From: Clostridiales bacterium
GTDB taxonomy: Bacteria; Bacillota; Clostridia; Peptostreptococcales; Acidaminobacteraceae
NCBI GenBank assembly: GCA_016933835.1
Contig: JAFGAC010000193.1
Span: 1-45,906 of the forward strand
Direction of reading: 5' to 3'
Length of the DNA: 45,906 nucleotides
The notes under the pieces were generated by a model, which saw nothing but the letters and a program-made list of their open reading frames with translations, ran no database searches and was not told where the DNA came from. Shown one piece after another: positions 7,706 to 15,238 of the stretch (position 1 is the stretch's first letter; each line of letters starts with the position of its first letter). Position numbers and translations under genes: made by a program.

Positions 7706-8509
7706 TTAGGACTGCTTCTCAAAAAAAATTAAAATTGTATTCAAAACCTCTTCAATATCCATATCAGTCCAATTTTTATCCGTTGTTGATAAATGTCTTC
7801 TATAATTTTTATTATCAAAAGTCTGTCTCAATCGTGCTAATACATCATCGATATTATTTTCTTTCATTCCTTGATCATTAAATATATATATTTTTAAATT
7901 TGTTCTTAACTGATTCTGATTAACGACTTCGGATAAATAGTAAATATCAAAAATATCTTTATACCTGGTTGAAAATGCTCCAAACTTTAGAAGAGAACGT
8001 AATTTTTCGGTGAGTATTTGCTCTCTAGAGTTAATCAATAAACTAACTGCCTCTTCTTGAAAGCAAATATCAAAGCAGTACTCTAACTGCTCAATCTGAA
8101 AATTCTTGTGCACTCCAAGATCAATTTTACTAGTAATCATGTTGCTGTCAGAATCGGTAACTTTTATATATACTCTCTTTCCATGATAATCTTGTTGCTT
8201 CAAGTCTTCGATTTTTCCTGTCATTATAATTTCCACCTCATCAAGACAATTCAACTTACTAATAAATTTCCTTATCGCATCGTCTACAAGCGGATATTTG
8301 ATAAAATCTATGTCTAAATCTTGTGTAGCACGCCTTACATTTTTTGTTATGCTACGCAGTACCACGCCACCTTTTATCGTTACATTTCTGCTTAATGGAC
8401 TTTGTGAGATTGCTTTTAGTACTATATCTTGACACACCCTTGATTCTGCATTAGCTTCTGAATATCCCTTTATTTTAAGTTCATTTATCCATTCGCTGAT
8501 ATGAGACAT
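7706..8509 (-). CDS. abiEii: AbiEii-type nucleotidyltransferase toxin
   Basis: A 267-residue protein of the AbiEii/DUF1814 nucleotidyltransferase family, the toxin half of type IV AbiE toxin-antitoxin systems that cause phage abortive infection. Characterised relatives (such as MenT) transfer nucleotides to tRNA acceptor ends. The fold's signature is present: GG at 47-48, then RRATQDLDID at 59-68 with the two catalytic Asp in D-L-D. A conserved EQILTEKLRSLL segment follows, then the KDIFDIYYL helix typical of the family. Its ATG overlaps the antitoxin stop codon (TAATG), so the two are translationally coupled. Full length and no damage seen; likely functional. Confidence 0.9.
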   Translation of the reverse strand: MSHISEWINELKIKGYSEANAESRVCQDIVLKAISQSPLSRNVTIKGGVVLRSITKNVRRATQDLDIDFIKYPLVDDAIRKFISKLNCLDEVEIIMTGKIEDLKQQDYHGKRVYIKVTDSDSNMITSKIDLGVHKNFQIEQLEYCFDICFQEEAVSLLINSREQILTEKLRSLLKFGAFSTRYKDIFDIYYLSEVVNQNQLRTNLKIYIFNDQGMKENNIDDVLARLRQTFDNKNYRRHLSTTDKNWTDMDIEEVLNTILIFFEKQS

Positions 8510-9051
8510 TAAAATACCTCCATGAATAGAGTTTCTGTTATTAATCCGCTTTTCGGAAACATCATTGCATACTCCTGAATCCTTTCGATATCCAGTTCAA
8601 ATACTATATTTCGATAATTGCCAATTATTTCTTTATAATAATCATATGGCAGTTTATGTTTATTTCGTATCAATTCAATCAACATGCGTTCTTTATCATA
8701 AATGTTAATTAGGATTCCTTGGCGCTCAATTTCTACCATTCCAATTTTTAACAATTTCTTCATTTCAAATATTTGCTTTACTCTTTTATCCCTAATCTTA
8801 GAACCTGCTCTATCTGTTGCAAGATAATAAAACTCAGGAATAGCATCTGTAAGAGAATGATAATAAAATGCACTATTTAGCGTAATAATTGCATTTCTAT
8901 ATTTATGTTTTATGATTTGCAATTCTGGAACAAACTTATCTTCTGAATAAATGCCTTTTTCAATCTTAAATAGTTTGCCATCAGATATTGCTTTTTTTAT
9001 CCCATAATCATTATTGTATTTTTCTATACACTCATTATATGATCGTAACAT
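8509..9051 (-). CDS. abiEi: AbiEi-type antitoxin / transcriptional repressor
   Basis: A 180-residue protein in the antitoxin position of an AbiE pair. The N-terminal part (KKAISDGKLFKIEKGIYSED) has the winged-helix-like G-x-L-x-x-(I/L)-x-x-G-(I/L)-Y signature found in AbiEi and related Abi regulators. Then come ITLNSAFYYHSLTDAIPE and the C-terminal domain with YDKERMLIELIRNK, which matches the usual D-x-E-R-(T/M)-L-(I/V)-D layout. AbiEi proteins neutralise AbiEii and repress their own promoter by binding inverted repeats. Such a repeat, ATCTGCAAAA / TTTTGCAGAT, lies just downstream of this gene's -10. GTGAGG precedes the ATG. First gene of the operon. Confidence 0.88.
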   Translation of the reverse strand: MLRSYNECIEKYNNDYGIKKAISDGKLFKIEKGIYSEDKFVPELQIIKHKYRNAIITLNSAFYYHSLTDAIPEFYYLATDRAGSKIRDKRVKQIFEMKKLLKIGMVEIERQGILINIYDKERMLIELIRNKHKLPYDYYKEIIGNYRNIVFELDIERIQEYAMMFPKSGLITETLFMEVF

Positions 9052-9074
9052 GCAAACCTCACTTTTAAGTATTT

Positions 9075-9139
9075 ATCTGCAAAATCTATTTTTTTGCAGA
9101 TATTTGATTAAATTGTAACACATATCTACAATAATGCAA
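9075..9139 (-). promoter_or_regulatory. abiE promoter and operator
   Basis: Minus strand: -35 TTGCAT (9134-9139), 16-base spacer, -10 TACAAT (9112-9117). Downstream, over the expected start of transcription, lies the perfect inverted repeat ATCTGCAAAA (9075-9084) / TTTTGCAGAT (9092-9101). This fits autorepression by AbiEi. Confidence 0.7.
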
Positions 9140-9196
9140 ATCACTTGTTACATTTAAAAAGGTGAAGCAACTCACACAATAAATATTACAATTATC

Positions 9197-9458
9197 TCAT
9201 GGAATACATAATAGCAGATCAATAGATTCAAGTGTAAATCGTGCAATACTACGCATTCTTATAATTTTTATATCAATCCGCAATTCCTCTTTCATTTCAC
9301 GAACTAAAGCAAGCTCTGAATCTCCCATCATTTCTACTCTTCCGCCTGGGAAAGGAAAAAAATTATCATCAATTGCTCTATGAACAAGTACTTTTTCGTC
9401 TTTAGTTAAAATTCAATTTTCTGTCTTAAAATTTATCATTATGTACTCATTATCCACT
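9197..9458 (-). pseudogene. Decayed Nudix hydrolase fragment
   Basis: The minus strand from a GTG at 9458 reads MINFKTEN, a TGA stop, then in the same frame ILTKDEKVLVHRA and FPFPGGRVEMMGDSELALVR, EMKEEL and further, to a stop at 9197. This is the start of a Nudix domain with the GX5EX7REUXEEXGU box. The first catalytic Glu is replaced by Gly (GGRVEMM-G instead of -E). The protein ends about 35 residues after the box, so the C-terminal half is missing. Internal stop, altered motif and truncation together mark it as dead. It lies between the AbiE operon and the intact DUF4143 ATPase. Confidence 0.75.
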
Positions 9459-9476
9459 AATAAGAATTACCTATAG

Positions 9477-10682
9477 CTATTCACTAATTAAAAAATCAGG
9501 AATATATCTATGAATTATTCCTTGCCGCCCCATATCAAACTTATCCATTGTTAATACATATTTGGGATAATTATCATTTATCGCTAAAAGCGATCCAAAT
9601 TCTCTTTCAATAGTTTCATCTGATGCCAATAAATATGCTATCTGTAAATATATTCGTTGATCTTCTCTTTCACACACAAAGTCTACTTCCATATTACCCA
9701 CACGTCCAACGTGAATAGTATAACCACGACGCAACATTTCCATATAGATTATATTCTCTAAGACTCTCTGAACATCCCTTTGATTATTACCGTAAATAGC
9801 TTGACGTAATCCATGATCAGCAATATAAAATTTTTCATTAAATTGTAGGATTTGCTTTCCTGCTATATCAAATCTTTTAAGTCGATGAAAAAGAAAAGCA
9901 TCCTCACAAGCAGTAAGCTGGTTCAACACAGTCTCCGGCGCTACCCTTCTTCCTTCACTTTTAAAATATTTAGAAATAGAATTTGCAGAAAATGTCTCTC
10001 CTATGTGAGCAATGACATAAAGAAGAATTCTCTCAAGTAGATCAACATCCCGATATTGATTACGTTTCATTACATCTTTGATCAGAACAGAGTTATAAAT
10101 ATCTTTCAAATACTGCGAAACAGCAAGAGGTTCCTCTGCAAAATGGCTAATGAAAGGAAATCCACCTATTTCAATATATCGATTGAAACGATCATCAACT
10201 TGCTTAGATTCATCATATTTGTAATACAATTCTAAAAACTCTCGATATGAAAATGGATAAATATGTATTTCAATATATCTTCCTGAAAGATACGTCGCAA
10301 GTTCTCCTGATAATAATTTTGCATTTGAACCTGTAATATAGATATCAAATTTACCTTTGGATAAAAGGGAATTTATACACTTTTCCCAATCTTTCACTTC
10401 TTGGATTTCATCAAAAAACAAATATTTCAACTCTGAATTTTCCTCTGATTTATTCATAACCACTTTATGAAGCGTTTCTGCATTCGTTAGTTCAAGATTT
10501 GCCATATCCTCAAAATTCAAATCTAAAAACTGATTTTCCTTTGCACCTTGATCTTTCAACTCGTCTTGAATTAGTTTTAGCATAACTGATTTACCACATC
10601 TTCGTATACCTGTAAGTACCTTTACTAATTGCTTATCCATAAAAGGTCGTATTTTATTCATATACAATTCACGTTTTATCAC
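9477..10682 (-). CDS. AAA ATPase with DUF4143 domain
   Basis: An intact 401-residue ATPase of the AAA_14 + DUF4143 type. Walker A is GIRRCGKS (25-32), Walker B is LFFDEIQEV (88-96), and the sensor-1 stretch YITGSNAKLLSGE lies near 115-127, followed by the family's LSGRYIEIHIYPFSYREF. The DUF4143 C-terminal region carries GGFPF and a restriction-like core EVDFVCERED...YLQIAY. Start is the GTG at 10682, with GGAGGG seven bases upstream. These proteins are frequent in mobile and accessory DNA of Clostridia and Bacteroidetes. A role in defence or as nucleic-acid-acting ATPases is often suggested but not established. Its promoter overlaps a repeated operator, suggesting tight control. Confidence 0.9.
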   Translation of the reverse strand: MIKRELYMNKIRPFMDKQLVKVLTGIRRCGKSVMLKLIQDELKDQGAKENQFLDLNFEDMANLELTNAETLHKVVMNKSEENSELKYLFFDEIQEVKDWEKCINSLLSKGKFDIYITGSNAKLLSGELATYLSGRYIEIHIYPFSYREFLELYYKYDESKQVDDRFNRYIEIGGFPFISHFAEEPLAVSQYLKDIYNSVLIKDVMKRNQYRDVDLLERILLYVIAHIGETFSANSISKYFKSEGRRVAPETVLNQLTACEDAFLFHRLKRFDIAGKQILQFNEKFYIADHGLRQAIYGNNQRDVQRVLENIIYMEMLRRGYTIHVGRVGNMEVDFVCEREDQRIYLQIAYLLASDETIEREFGSLLAINDNYPKYVLTMDKFDMGRQGIIHRYIPDFLISE

Positions 10683-10703
10683 ATTATCACCCTCCTTTTA
10701 ATT

Positions 10704-10755
10704 CAATTATAACTTTAAAAATCATAATATTCAATATTTGTTACAGTTATAACTG
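10704..10755 (-). promoter_or_regulatory. Promoter with two operator copies for the DUF4143 ATPase
   Basis: Minus strand: -35 TTGAAT (10729-10734), 17-base spacer, -10 TATAAT (10706-10711). The -10 sits inside CAATTATAACTT (10704-10715), a near copy of the perfect palindrome CAGTTATAACTG (10744-10755) located 40 bases away. This pattern suggests a repressor bridging two sites around the promoter. Confidence 0.75.
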
Positions 10756-10812
10756 AAACTTACTTAATATTTAGCGCTTATATCAATTACATTCAGAACA
10801 ATTCTAAACAAA

Positions 10813-10992
10813 GCATAATCAAGTATTTACCTCTACTTATGATACGGTTCAGCGTACCAAGGTTCGTACAACCGCCTTAAGTTTAAAGGATGCTACTAAA
10901 CTCATTAAAATGCTAATGAAAGTTCGTGCAACTCGTCAATTTGATGAGAAGGATTCAATTGAGATTTCATTTGTATGCGAGGATTTTGACTA
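10813..10992 (+). pseudogene. C-terminal fragment of an unrecognised protein reading through att site 5
   Basis: An open frame without a start runs from about 10813 to the TAA at 10990-10992. It reads through the attachment-like repeat (TYDTVQRTKVRTTALS) and continues as LKDATKLIKMLMKVRATRQF and DEKDSIEISFVCEDFD. The charged, IEISF-type ending has the look of a true C-terminus. It could be what is left of a cassette gene, such as a recombinase tail, cut at the junction. I cannot assign a family. Confidence 0.35.
10833..10875 (-). repeat. rlmH-end (att-like) repeat, site 5, with inverted terminal repeat
   Basis: Minus strand 10850-10833 reads GAA CCG TAT CAT AAG TAG, Glu-Pro-Tyr-His-Lys-stop, with the same TAG stop as native rlmH. 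Fifteen bases further right is GTACAACCGC (10866-10875). Its inverted copy stands at 15239-15248 beside rlmH. Together they look like the two termini of a 4.4-kb cassette. Confidence 0.85.
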
Positions 10993-11096
10993 ATATTGTA
11001 TTTCTTCATTATTTTAATTATATATTTTGAAATCTACTGTTATTTAATTCCCAATTTGTTAGAATAGGATTAGACATAACAACAGGGAGATGGAGT

Positions 11097-11708
11097 ATGC
11101 TTATAAATAGAAATTATTATGAGAAATTGACTTATATAAAACCAGACTCAGATGAACTGTGCAACTCATACGATAATGTTACAAATGATGTTGACGCTTT
11201 AACATCAGAAAGTTCAATCATACTAAAAAACCAAATTAATGAATACACTTCTACTTGGCTTCTTGATAAAGACCTATGGATTCAACACGAGAACAGTAAA
11301 TTAAACGTCGAGTTTGAAACATTATCGCGTGGTCGTGTTGTATTGGTTAATCCTGGTGTAACAAAATTAGGTAGAGAACAAAGATTTATGCACTATTATA
11401 TAATTTTAGGAGAATTTAAAGAAACTTTTATTGGAGTGCCTATTACTAACATGGCTTATGATAAAAATCGAAGTCGGAATTATCTAAGAAATTTTTTTGA
11501 AGTTGAACTTATAGACCCTGTCTACCCAAAGCCTTACAATGAATATCGTTGTACAAAAAGGAGTGTGGCTGATGTAAGAAATATCAGTGGTCTCGATAAA
11601 AGGCGAATTGTTAAAAATCAGTTATACACAGATAAAAAGTTCGCACCTTCAACATATCTTAATTCAGTGAGTGAAAAAATAAGAGAATCTATCGCATCAA
11701 TAGTATAA
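11097..11708 (+). CDS. MazF/PemK-like protein with N-terminal extension
   Basis: A 203-residue protein with a MazF-like beta core from about residue 75. It has SRGRVVLVNPGVTKLGREQR, then FMHYYIILGEF, TFIGVPITNM and CTKRSVADVRNISGLDKRRI. The R-G-x-(V/I)-(V/W)-x-V-(N/D)-x-G opening, the loop with R-x-x-H/R and the S-x-x-D-V-R-x-(I/V) C-terminal strand match MazF/PemK ribonuclease toxins. The first 70 residues are extra and hydrophilic. MazF folds are also used by ToxN-type toxins controlled by RNA antitoxins. No protein antitoxin gene lies next to it. Instead two repeated small RNAs, each with its own terminator, follow at once. GGGAG and GGAG lie before the ATG. RNase activity is inferred. Confidence 0.65.
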   Translation: MLINRNYYEKLTYIKPDSDELCNSYDNVTNDVDALTSESSIILKNQINEYTSTWLLDKDLWIQHENSKLNVEFETLSRGRVVLVNPGVTKLGREQRFMHYYIILGEFKETFIGVPITNMAYDKNRSRNYLRNFFEVELIDPVYPKPYNEYRCTKRSVADVRNISGLDKRRIVKNQLYTDKKFAPSTYLNSVSEKIRESIASIV

Positions 11709-11736
11709 AAATTTTTCCTAATTATTCTAAAAAGTA

Positions 11737-11847
11737 TTGACTAATCTCACTAAAATGATATACTCAAGTTACCTTAATTAGCGACTTTTATAGTCGCCGG
11801 AAACCAAAATTAGAATGAGTTGCCCAGCAACTCATTCCTGTTTTTTT
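11737..11847 (+). ncRNA. Putative small RNA, copy 1, with promoter and terminator
   Basis: Promoter: TTGACT (11737-11742), 16 bases, TATACT (11759-11764). The RNA then contains AGTTACC, the hairpin GCGAC-TTTTATA-GTCGC (11781-11797), the single-stranded CGGAAACCAAA and a terminator. The terminator is AATGAGTTGC / GCAACTCATT (11814-11836) with a T7 run. Its layout is repeated in copy 2, with compensating changes in the first stem. GUU near the 5' end can pair with AAC after the hairpin. Expected length is about 75-80 nt. Confidence 0.65.
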
Positions 11848-11960
11848 GTTTATATAATATTTAATCGGGTATATAAACAATACATCAGTTGACCATAACT
11901 AGCGGATTTTATCCGCCTGTAACCAAAGGAGAAGTTAGATTTTATAACTTCTTCTTTTTT
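11847..11960 (+). ncRNA. Putative small RNA, copy 2, with terminator
   Basis: Same plan as copy 1. It has AGTTGACC, the hairpin GCGGAT-TTT-ATCCGC (11902-11916), the conserved CTGTAACCAAA, and a terminator GAAGTTA / TAACTTC followed by T6. The stem sequence differs from copy 1 at positions that still pair, which is covariation supporting a structured RNA. A weaker promoter (TTGTTT, 18 bases, TATATA) may lie at 11846-11875. The rest of the gap up to 12050 holds nothing I can name. Confidence 0.6.
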
Positions 11961-12050
11961 ATTTCTGCAAATCTTACTAAATCACATTCTTTCATAATTA
12001 AATAAAATTCGTTTCAACAAATTCAAAAACGCCTGAGAGTAATTCATTTG

Positions 12051-12112
12051 AATGTTAAAACGGCATCTCGTAAAACCGCATTCTAAGTCACCATCGGTGA
12101 CGGATTAACATT
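12051..12112. ncRNA. Three-way-junction-like structured element
   Basis: AATGTTAA (12051-12058) pairs with TTAACATT (12105-12112). Inside are two hairpins, CGG...CCG (12061-12078) and a perfect GTCACC-ATC-GGTGAC (12087-12101). On the plus strand TTATTTTA follows. It could be a terminator for plus-strand RNA or a small RNA in its own right. The TrlF gene ends about 50 bases to the right. Confidence 0.35.
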
Positions 12113-12134
12113 TTATTTTAGTTGAATAAAAGTT

Positions 12135-12165
12135 AATTAGCATTGAAATGAAATGATTGCTAATT
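12135..12165 (-). terminator. Terminator of the TrlF-like gene
   Basis: AATTAGCA / TGCTAATT (12135-12142 and 12158-12165) on the minus strand is followed by AACTTTTATT. It overlaps the stop codon at 12160. Moderate stem, loose T run. Confidence 0.5.
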
Positions 12166-14826
12166 TTGGACATTATGGTTATACTTTTTTTTCAAGTTAT
12201 ATCTTTCTTCTCTTTTTAAAAATGCTATCGTTCCGCCTTCCAATATATTACACACTAATCCTCGAATGTTCTTGTCTTCTAACCCACCTGATTCATAAGT
12301 AATTCTAATTCCTTCATCTTCCCCATCTTTTGATTTATCAACGTCTTGAAAATGTGCTACTATTATTTGTTCTGCATCTGTGTTAACTACTAAATTAGGG
12401 TTATGTGTTGCAATAATTATTTGCCTTTTCTTCTTTGCTTCCCTTATATCATTTTTCAGAACCCTATAAACAGACCTATTATCAATATTATCTTCAGGTT
12501 GGTCAATTAAAATTGGCTTTGAACTTGTGTCCAACTTTAAAAACAATTTCATTAAAACTAAACCTTTCTGTCCAGGTGATAACAAGTTCAAAGATTTGCC
12601 CTCAAATAGAATATTATAATTTACAGAATAGTAATCGTTAAAAATCATATTGAAAAAGGATGATATCGAGAATGATTTCTTCAATAATTTACCAACATCA
12701 TCCTTTCCAAAATACATATTTACAAACGAACTTAAATTGTCGATTTCGAACAATTCATTAACAATTGTAGCAATTGATTCTGAATAATTTCCATTAAACA
12801 CTTCATCTTGTGGTAGATTTATATCATTGAGTTCTGACTCAATTTTCATGAATAGCTTTCTAAATTCAATTAGTATATCCGCTTGGCTATTTCCGGAGTT
12901 GTGATTAACAATATCATTTTCAATATCCTCAAAACTTTTAAAGTCAAAATCTAAACTTATATCAAATGTGACATCATTATCAATTATTTTTCTTTTCAAT
13001 AAATTAAATTTTTTCTTTTGTTCAAGTTTTGTTTCAATTAACTTAATATATTTTTGTCTTCTTTGGGTCTTAAATTTCTCTAAGTTCTCTTCAAATACTT
13101 TCATTTTATCTAAATTATTTTGTAAATCTTTGACTTCTTGTTCTAACTCACTCTTTTTTTCAAGCCACTTTTTTTGAATCGTCTGTTCTTCTTCAAAATT
13201 ACTATTTTGTTGCTGTAAAGGTTTCAATTTCTCAGCAATTCCAATTAAAGATTTGCTATGTTCAAGCAACTCTAAATCAAATTGCGTAATACTATCATTT
13301 AAACTATCAATACCAGTAATCTTAATATCAACCTTTATATTCTCATTAATTAGTCTTCCGATATGTTTATATTCTGAGGTCCTTGTTTTTATTGATTCAA
13401 CTACTTCTTCATGTATAGATTGTTCCTTCTCTTTAAGCCAACTCTTAACACTTGGCAACTCATGCAAAGTCTCTTTTTTTGTTTCAATTAAATCTTTAAT
13501 TTTACTTTCTTCTATAAGTAACTCTTTAAATATCTTTTCAGTTTCAATATCAAATAAAGTGTTGATTTTAGGTTCGTTTTTATTGTGAATCGAAGACTCC
13601 TCAGATTTGGTTTTTAATGCCTGTTCCATTTTTACTTTTGTAATTAACTTTTCAGTATCTTCTTCAATAGAATCATTAATACTCTTAATCTCTTTTAATA
13701 ATTCTGTACTTTTAAATTGTAGGTCACTTATACTTGCATCGTTTGCATTAATTATTCTTTGAATGAACTCTTGTAAAGCAACCTTGTTCGTCGAATAATT
13801 CTCTAATTCCTTTAGGGATAAGTATCTAACTCTTGCATCACTATTTGAAAACTTTTCGACACTTACAGAATTGATATTAACTGTACTAATCTCATCAAGT
13901 CCTTCTAATTTAGTGTCAATCTGTACCCCTTTCAATTGTCCATCTTTATTAGCCCTGAAATAGAACGAACTTGGATTGGCAGGATGACTTTCATAGATAC
14001 CTTCATGATTGGATATTGCAATCATATCAAGAAGTGCAGTTTTTCCTGAACCCTTTTCTCCTATTATCGTGACCAAGCCCCTGTTTAAAGGGATTTCCTT
14101 TTCTTTAAACCAATTACTTGCGTTTTTTATCATTATTGATTCAATTACATTCGTTTTATTCTCTAACACTTTTGGATTTGTTACACTGATTTTTATTCTG
14201 TCTTTCGGTTCGTATTTAATTTGATTCAATCCACTAAATGAAAAATCTGATTTAATCCACGTAAAGCATCTGTAATTATCGGCTTCTAAGTTTTCAAAAT
14301 TGTGTATATCTAAAGAATGTACCAATGGTTTATCACCGAATTCTTCTAACCACTGTCCTTTATCTAATACTTCAGCGACCGTAGGTGCTGCAGTAAAAAA
14401 AGAGTCAGTAAAGTCAAACAACTCTGTTTTATATTCTTTCACCTTTCTTTTGTAATCTAATTTATTCCATTCTGGATAACCTAAAAATATATGTACTTTA
14501 TCTTTCCACATATCACTTGTCATTAATTTGAATACAGATTGGGTAGATGGGAAGATGTTATCAAAACCAGATTGTAGTGTTTTTCCTTCTGAGTATTCAA
14601 TTAAGTTTTCTCTAGTTAATGGTATATTTTCATGCTTTGTTAATGCTGAAAGATTAAGTCTCATAAGAAAATTCTGCGTTATTTTCTTGATTTCTGAATT
14701 CAAATCACTTTCGTCAATATCAAAGATAATATGCAAATTAATTTTCTCAAAATCAGTTCTGTTTGCCGCTACAAAGGTGTCAATTCTAAACTCAACAACA
14801 GGAAAAACTTTCTCAATATTACTCAA
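12160..14826 (-). CDS. TrlF-like SMC/ABC-type ATPase, main part (split gene)
   Basis: 888 codons counted from an improbable TTG. They are really the continuation of the PHP-domain gene at 14823-15044, read in the -1 frame. Joined, the junction reads EYKKKGRLSNIEKVFPVVEF, as in full-length TrlF-family proteins of about 960 residues. Motifs are Walker A GEKGSGKT (256-263), a long coiled coil (about 350-660), ABC signature LLSPGQKG (748-755), Walker B ILIDQPEDN (about 772) and H-loop ATHNPN (about 806). PHP plus SMC-like ATPase proteins occur in defence islands and are proposed to act on RNA or DNA during conflict; activity here is inferred. No other defence gene shares its operon. The two frames touch at an A8 run (see findings). 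Confidence 0.85.
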   Translation of the reverse strand: MSNIEKVFPVVEFRIDTFVAANRTDFEKINLHIIFDIDESDLNSEIKKITQNFLMRLNLSALTKHENIPLTRENLIEYSEGKTLQSGFDNIFPSTQSVFKLMTSDMWKDKVHIFLGYPEWNKLDYKRKVKEYKTELFDFTDSFFTAAPTVAEVLDKGQWLEEFGDKPLVHSLDIHNFENLEADNYRCFTWIKSDFSFSGLNQIKYEPKDRIKISVTNPKVLENKTNVIESIMIKNASNWFKEKEIPLNRGLVTIIGEKGSGKTALLDMIAISNHEGIYESHPANPSSFYFRANKDGQLKGVQIDTKLEGLDEISTVNINSVSVEKFSNSDARVRYLSLKELENYSTNKVALQEFIQRIINANDASISDLQFKSTELLKEIKSINDSIEEDTEKLITKVKMEQALKTKSEESSIHNKNEPKINTLFDIETEKIFKELLIEESKIKDLIETKKETLHELPSVKSWLKEKEQSIHEEVVESIKTRTSEYKHIGRLINENIKVDIKITGIDSLNDSITQFDLELLEHSKSLIGIAEKLKPLQQQNSNFEEEQTIQKKWLEKKSELEQEVKDLQNNLDKMKVFEENLEKFKTQRRQKYIKLIETKLEQKKKFNLLKRKIIDNDVTFDISLDFDFKSFEDIENDIVNHNSGNSQADILIEFRKLFMKIESELNDINLPQDEVFNGNYSESIATIVNELFEIDNLSSFVNMYFGKDDVGKLLKKSFSISSFFNMIFNDYYSVNYNILFEGKSLNLLSPGQKGLVLMKLFLKLDTSSKPILIDQPEDNIDNRSVYRVLKNDIREAKKKRQIIIATHNPNLVVNTDAEQIIVAHFQDVDKSKDGEDEGIRITYESGGLEDKNIRGLVCNILEGGTIAFLKREERYNLKKKYNHNVQN

Positions 14827-15044
14827 CCGTCCTTTTTTTTATACTCCATAACTTTCTCATAACCATCAATAAAGTAATAGTCATTTACGCCAATAACTTT
14901 AACATCCTTAGGTAAGTTTTCTAAAGCACTAATAAATTTCTCCCAAATTACATCAGTATCTCCACCATATTGATTCACAATTGATTTTGGCGTATGAATG
15001 TGCAAATCCCATCTATACCATTCCGACCCTCTGCTTAAATACAT
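14823..15044 (-). CDS. TrlF-like protein, N-terminal PHP domain (split gene)
   Basis: 73 codons from an ATG at 15044 with AGGAGG upstream. The opening SRGSEWYRWDLHIHTP contains the PHP metal-binding H-x-H motif (residues 15-17). GVNDYYFIDGY (52-62) is the conserved second PHP block. The frame then reads KVMEYKKKDG and stops at TGA. The heptamer A-AAA-AAG, in the zero frame, sits four codons before the stop. A -1 shift there continues into the 888-codon ATPase frame. If no shift occurs, the product is only a truncated PHP fragment. A single missing A in the run (mutation, transcript slippage or sequencing error) would have the same effect. Confidence 0.85.
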   Translation of the reverse strand: MYLSRGSEWYRWDLHIHTPKSIVNQYGGDTDVIWEKFISALENLPKDVKVIGVNDYYFIDGYEKVMEYKKKDG

Positions 15045-15154
15045 ATTTCATCCTCCTTGTCATACATTCATATAATTGCAAATTAAAAACTATCACAACA
15101 GTAGATAATTCTCATAAAAAGACTAGCTAGAGTAATTTGATAAAATTAAGTTAA

Positions 15155-15196
15155 TTTACTCGATACAGTCCACCGTATCAATCTCCATACAACCGC
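15155..15196 (-). repeat. Degenerate rlmH-end (att-like) repeat, site 6, with terminal repeat
   Basis: CTCGATACAGTCC (about 15159-15171) is a mutated version of the att core. It is followed by ACCGTATCAATCTC and CATACAACCGCC (to 15197), which match site 5 at about 20 of 26 positions. TACAACCGC at 15188-15196 is inverted relative to GCGGTTGTA at 15239-15247. Confidence 0.7.
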
Positions 15197-15238
15197 CTAA
15201 ACACATCCAAAGTCTTGTGTTATCAAGGGTTCAAAAAA

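Noticed and set aside
11765-11960. Known riboswitch class for the paired RNAs
   Set aside because: I compared them by eye with preQ1, fluoride, SAM, glutamine and guanidine motifs and saw no core match. No metabolic gene follows in the same direction either.
13253-13588. Plus-strand open frames inside the TrlF-like ATPase and other genes
   Set aside because: Low-complexity Ser/Phe/Leu-rich shadow translations of the antisense strand, without ribosome binding sites or recognisable domains.
12160-14826. The ATPase frame as an independent gene starting at TTG 14826
   Set aside because: No ribosome binding site, and the residues before the TTG in that frame (KKGR) are those expected in the fused family protein.
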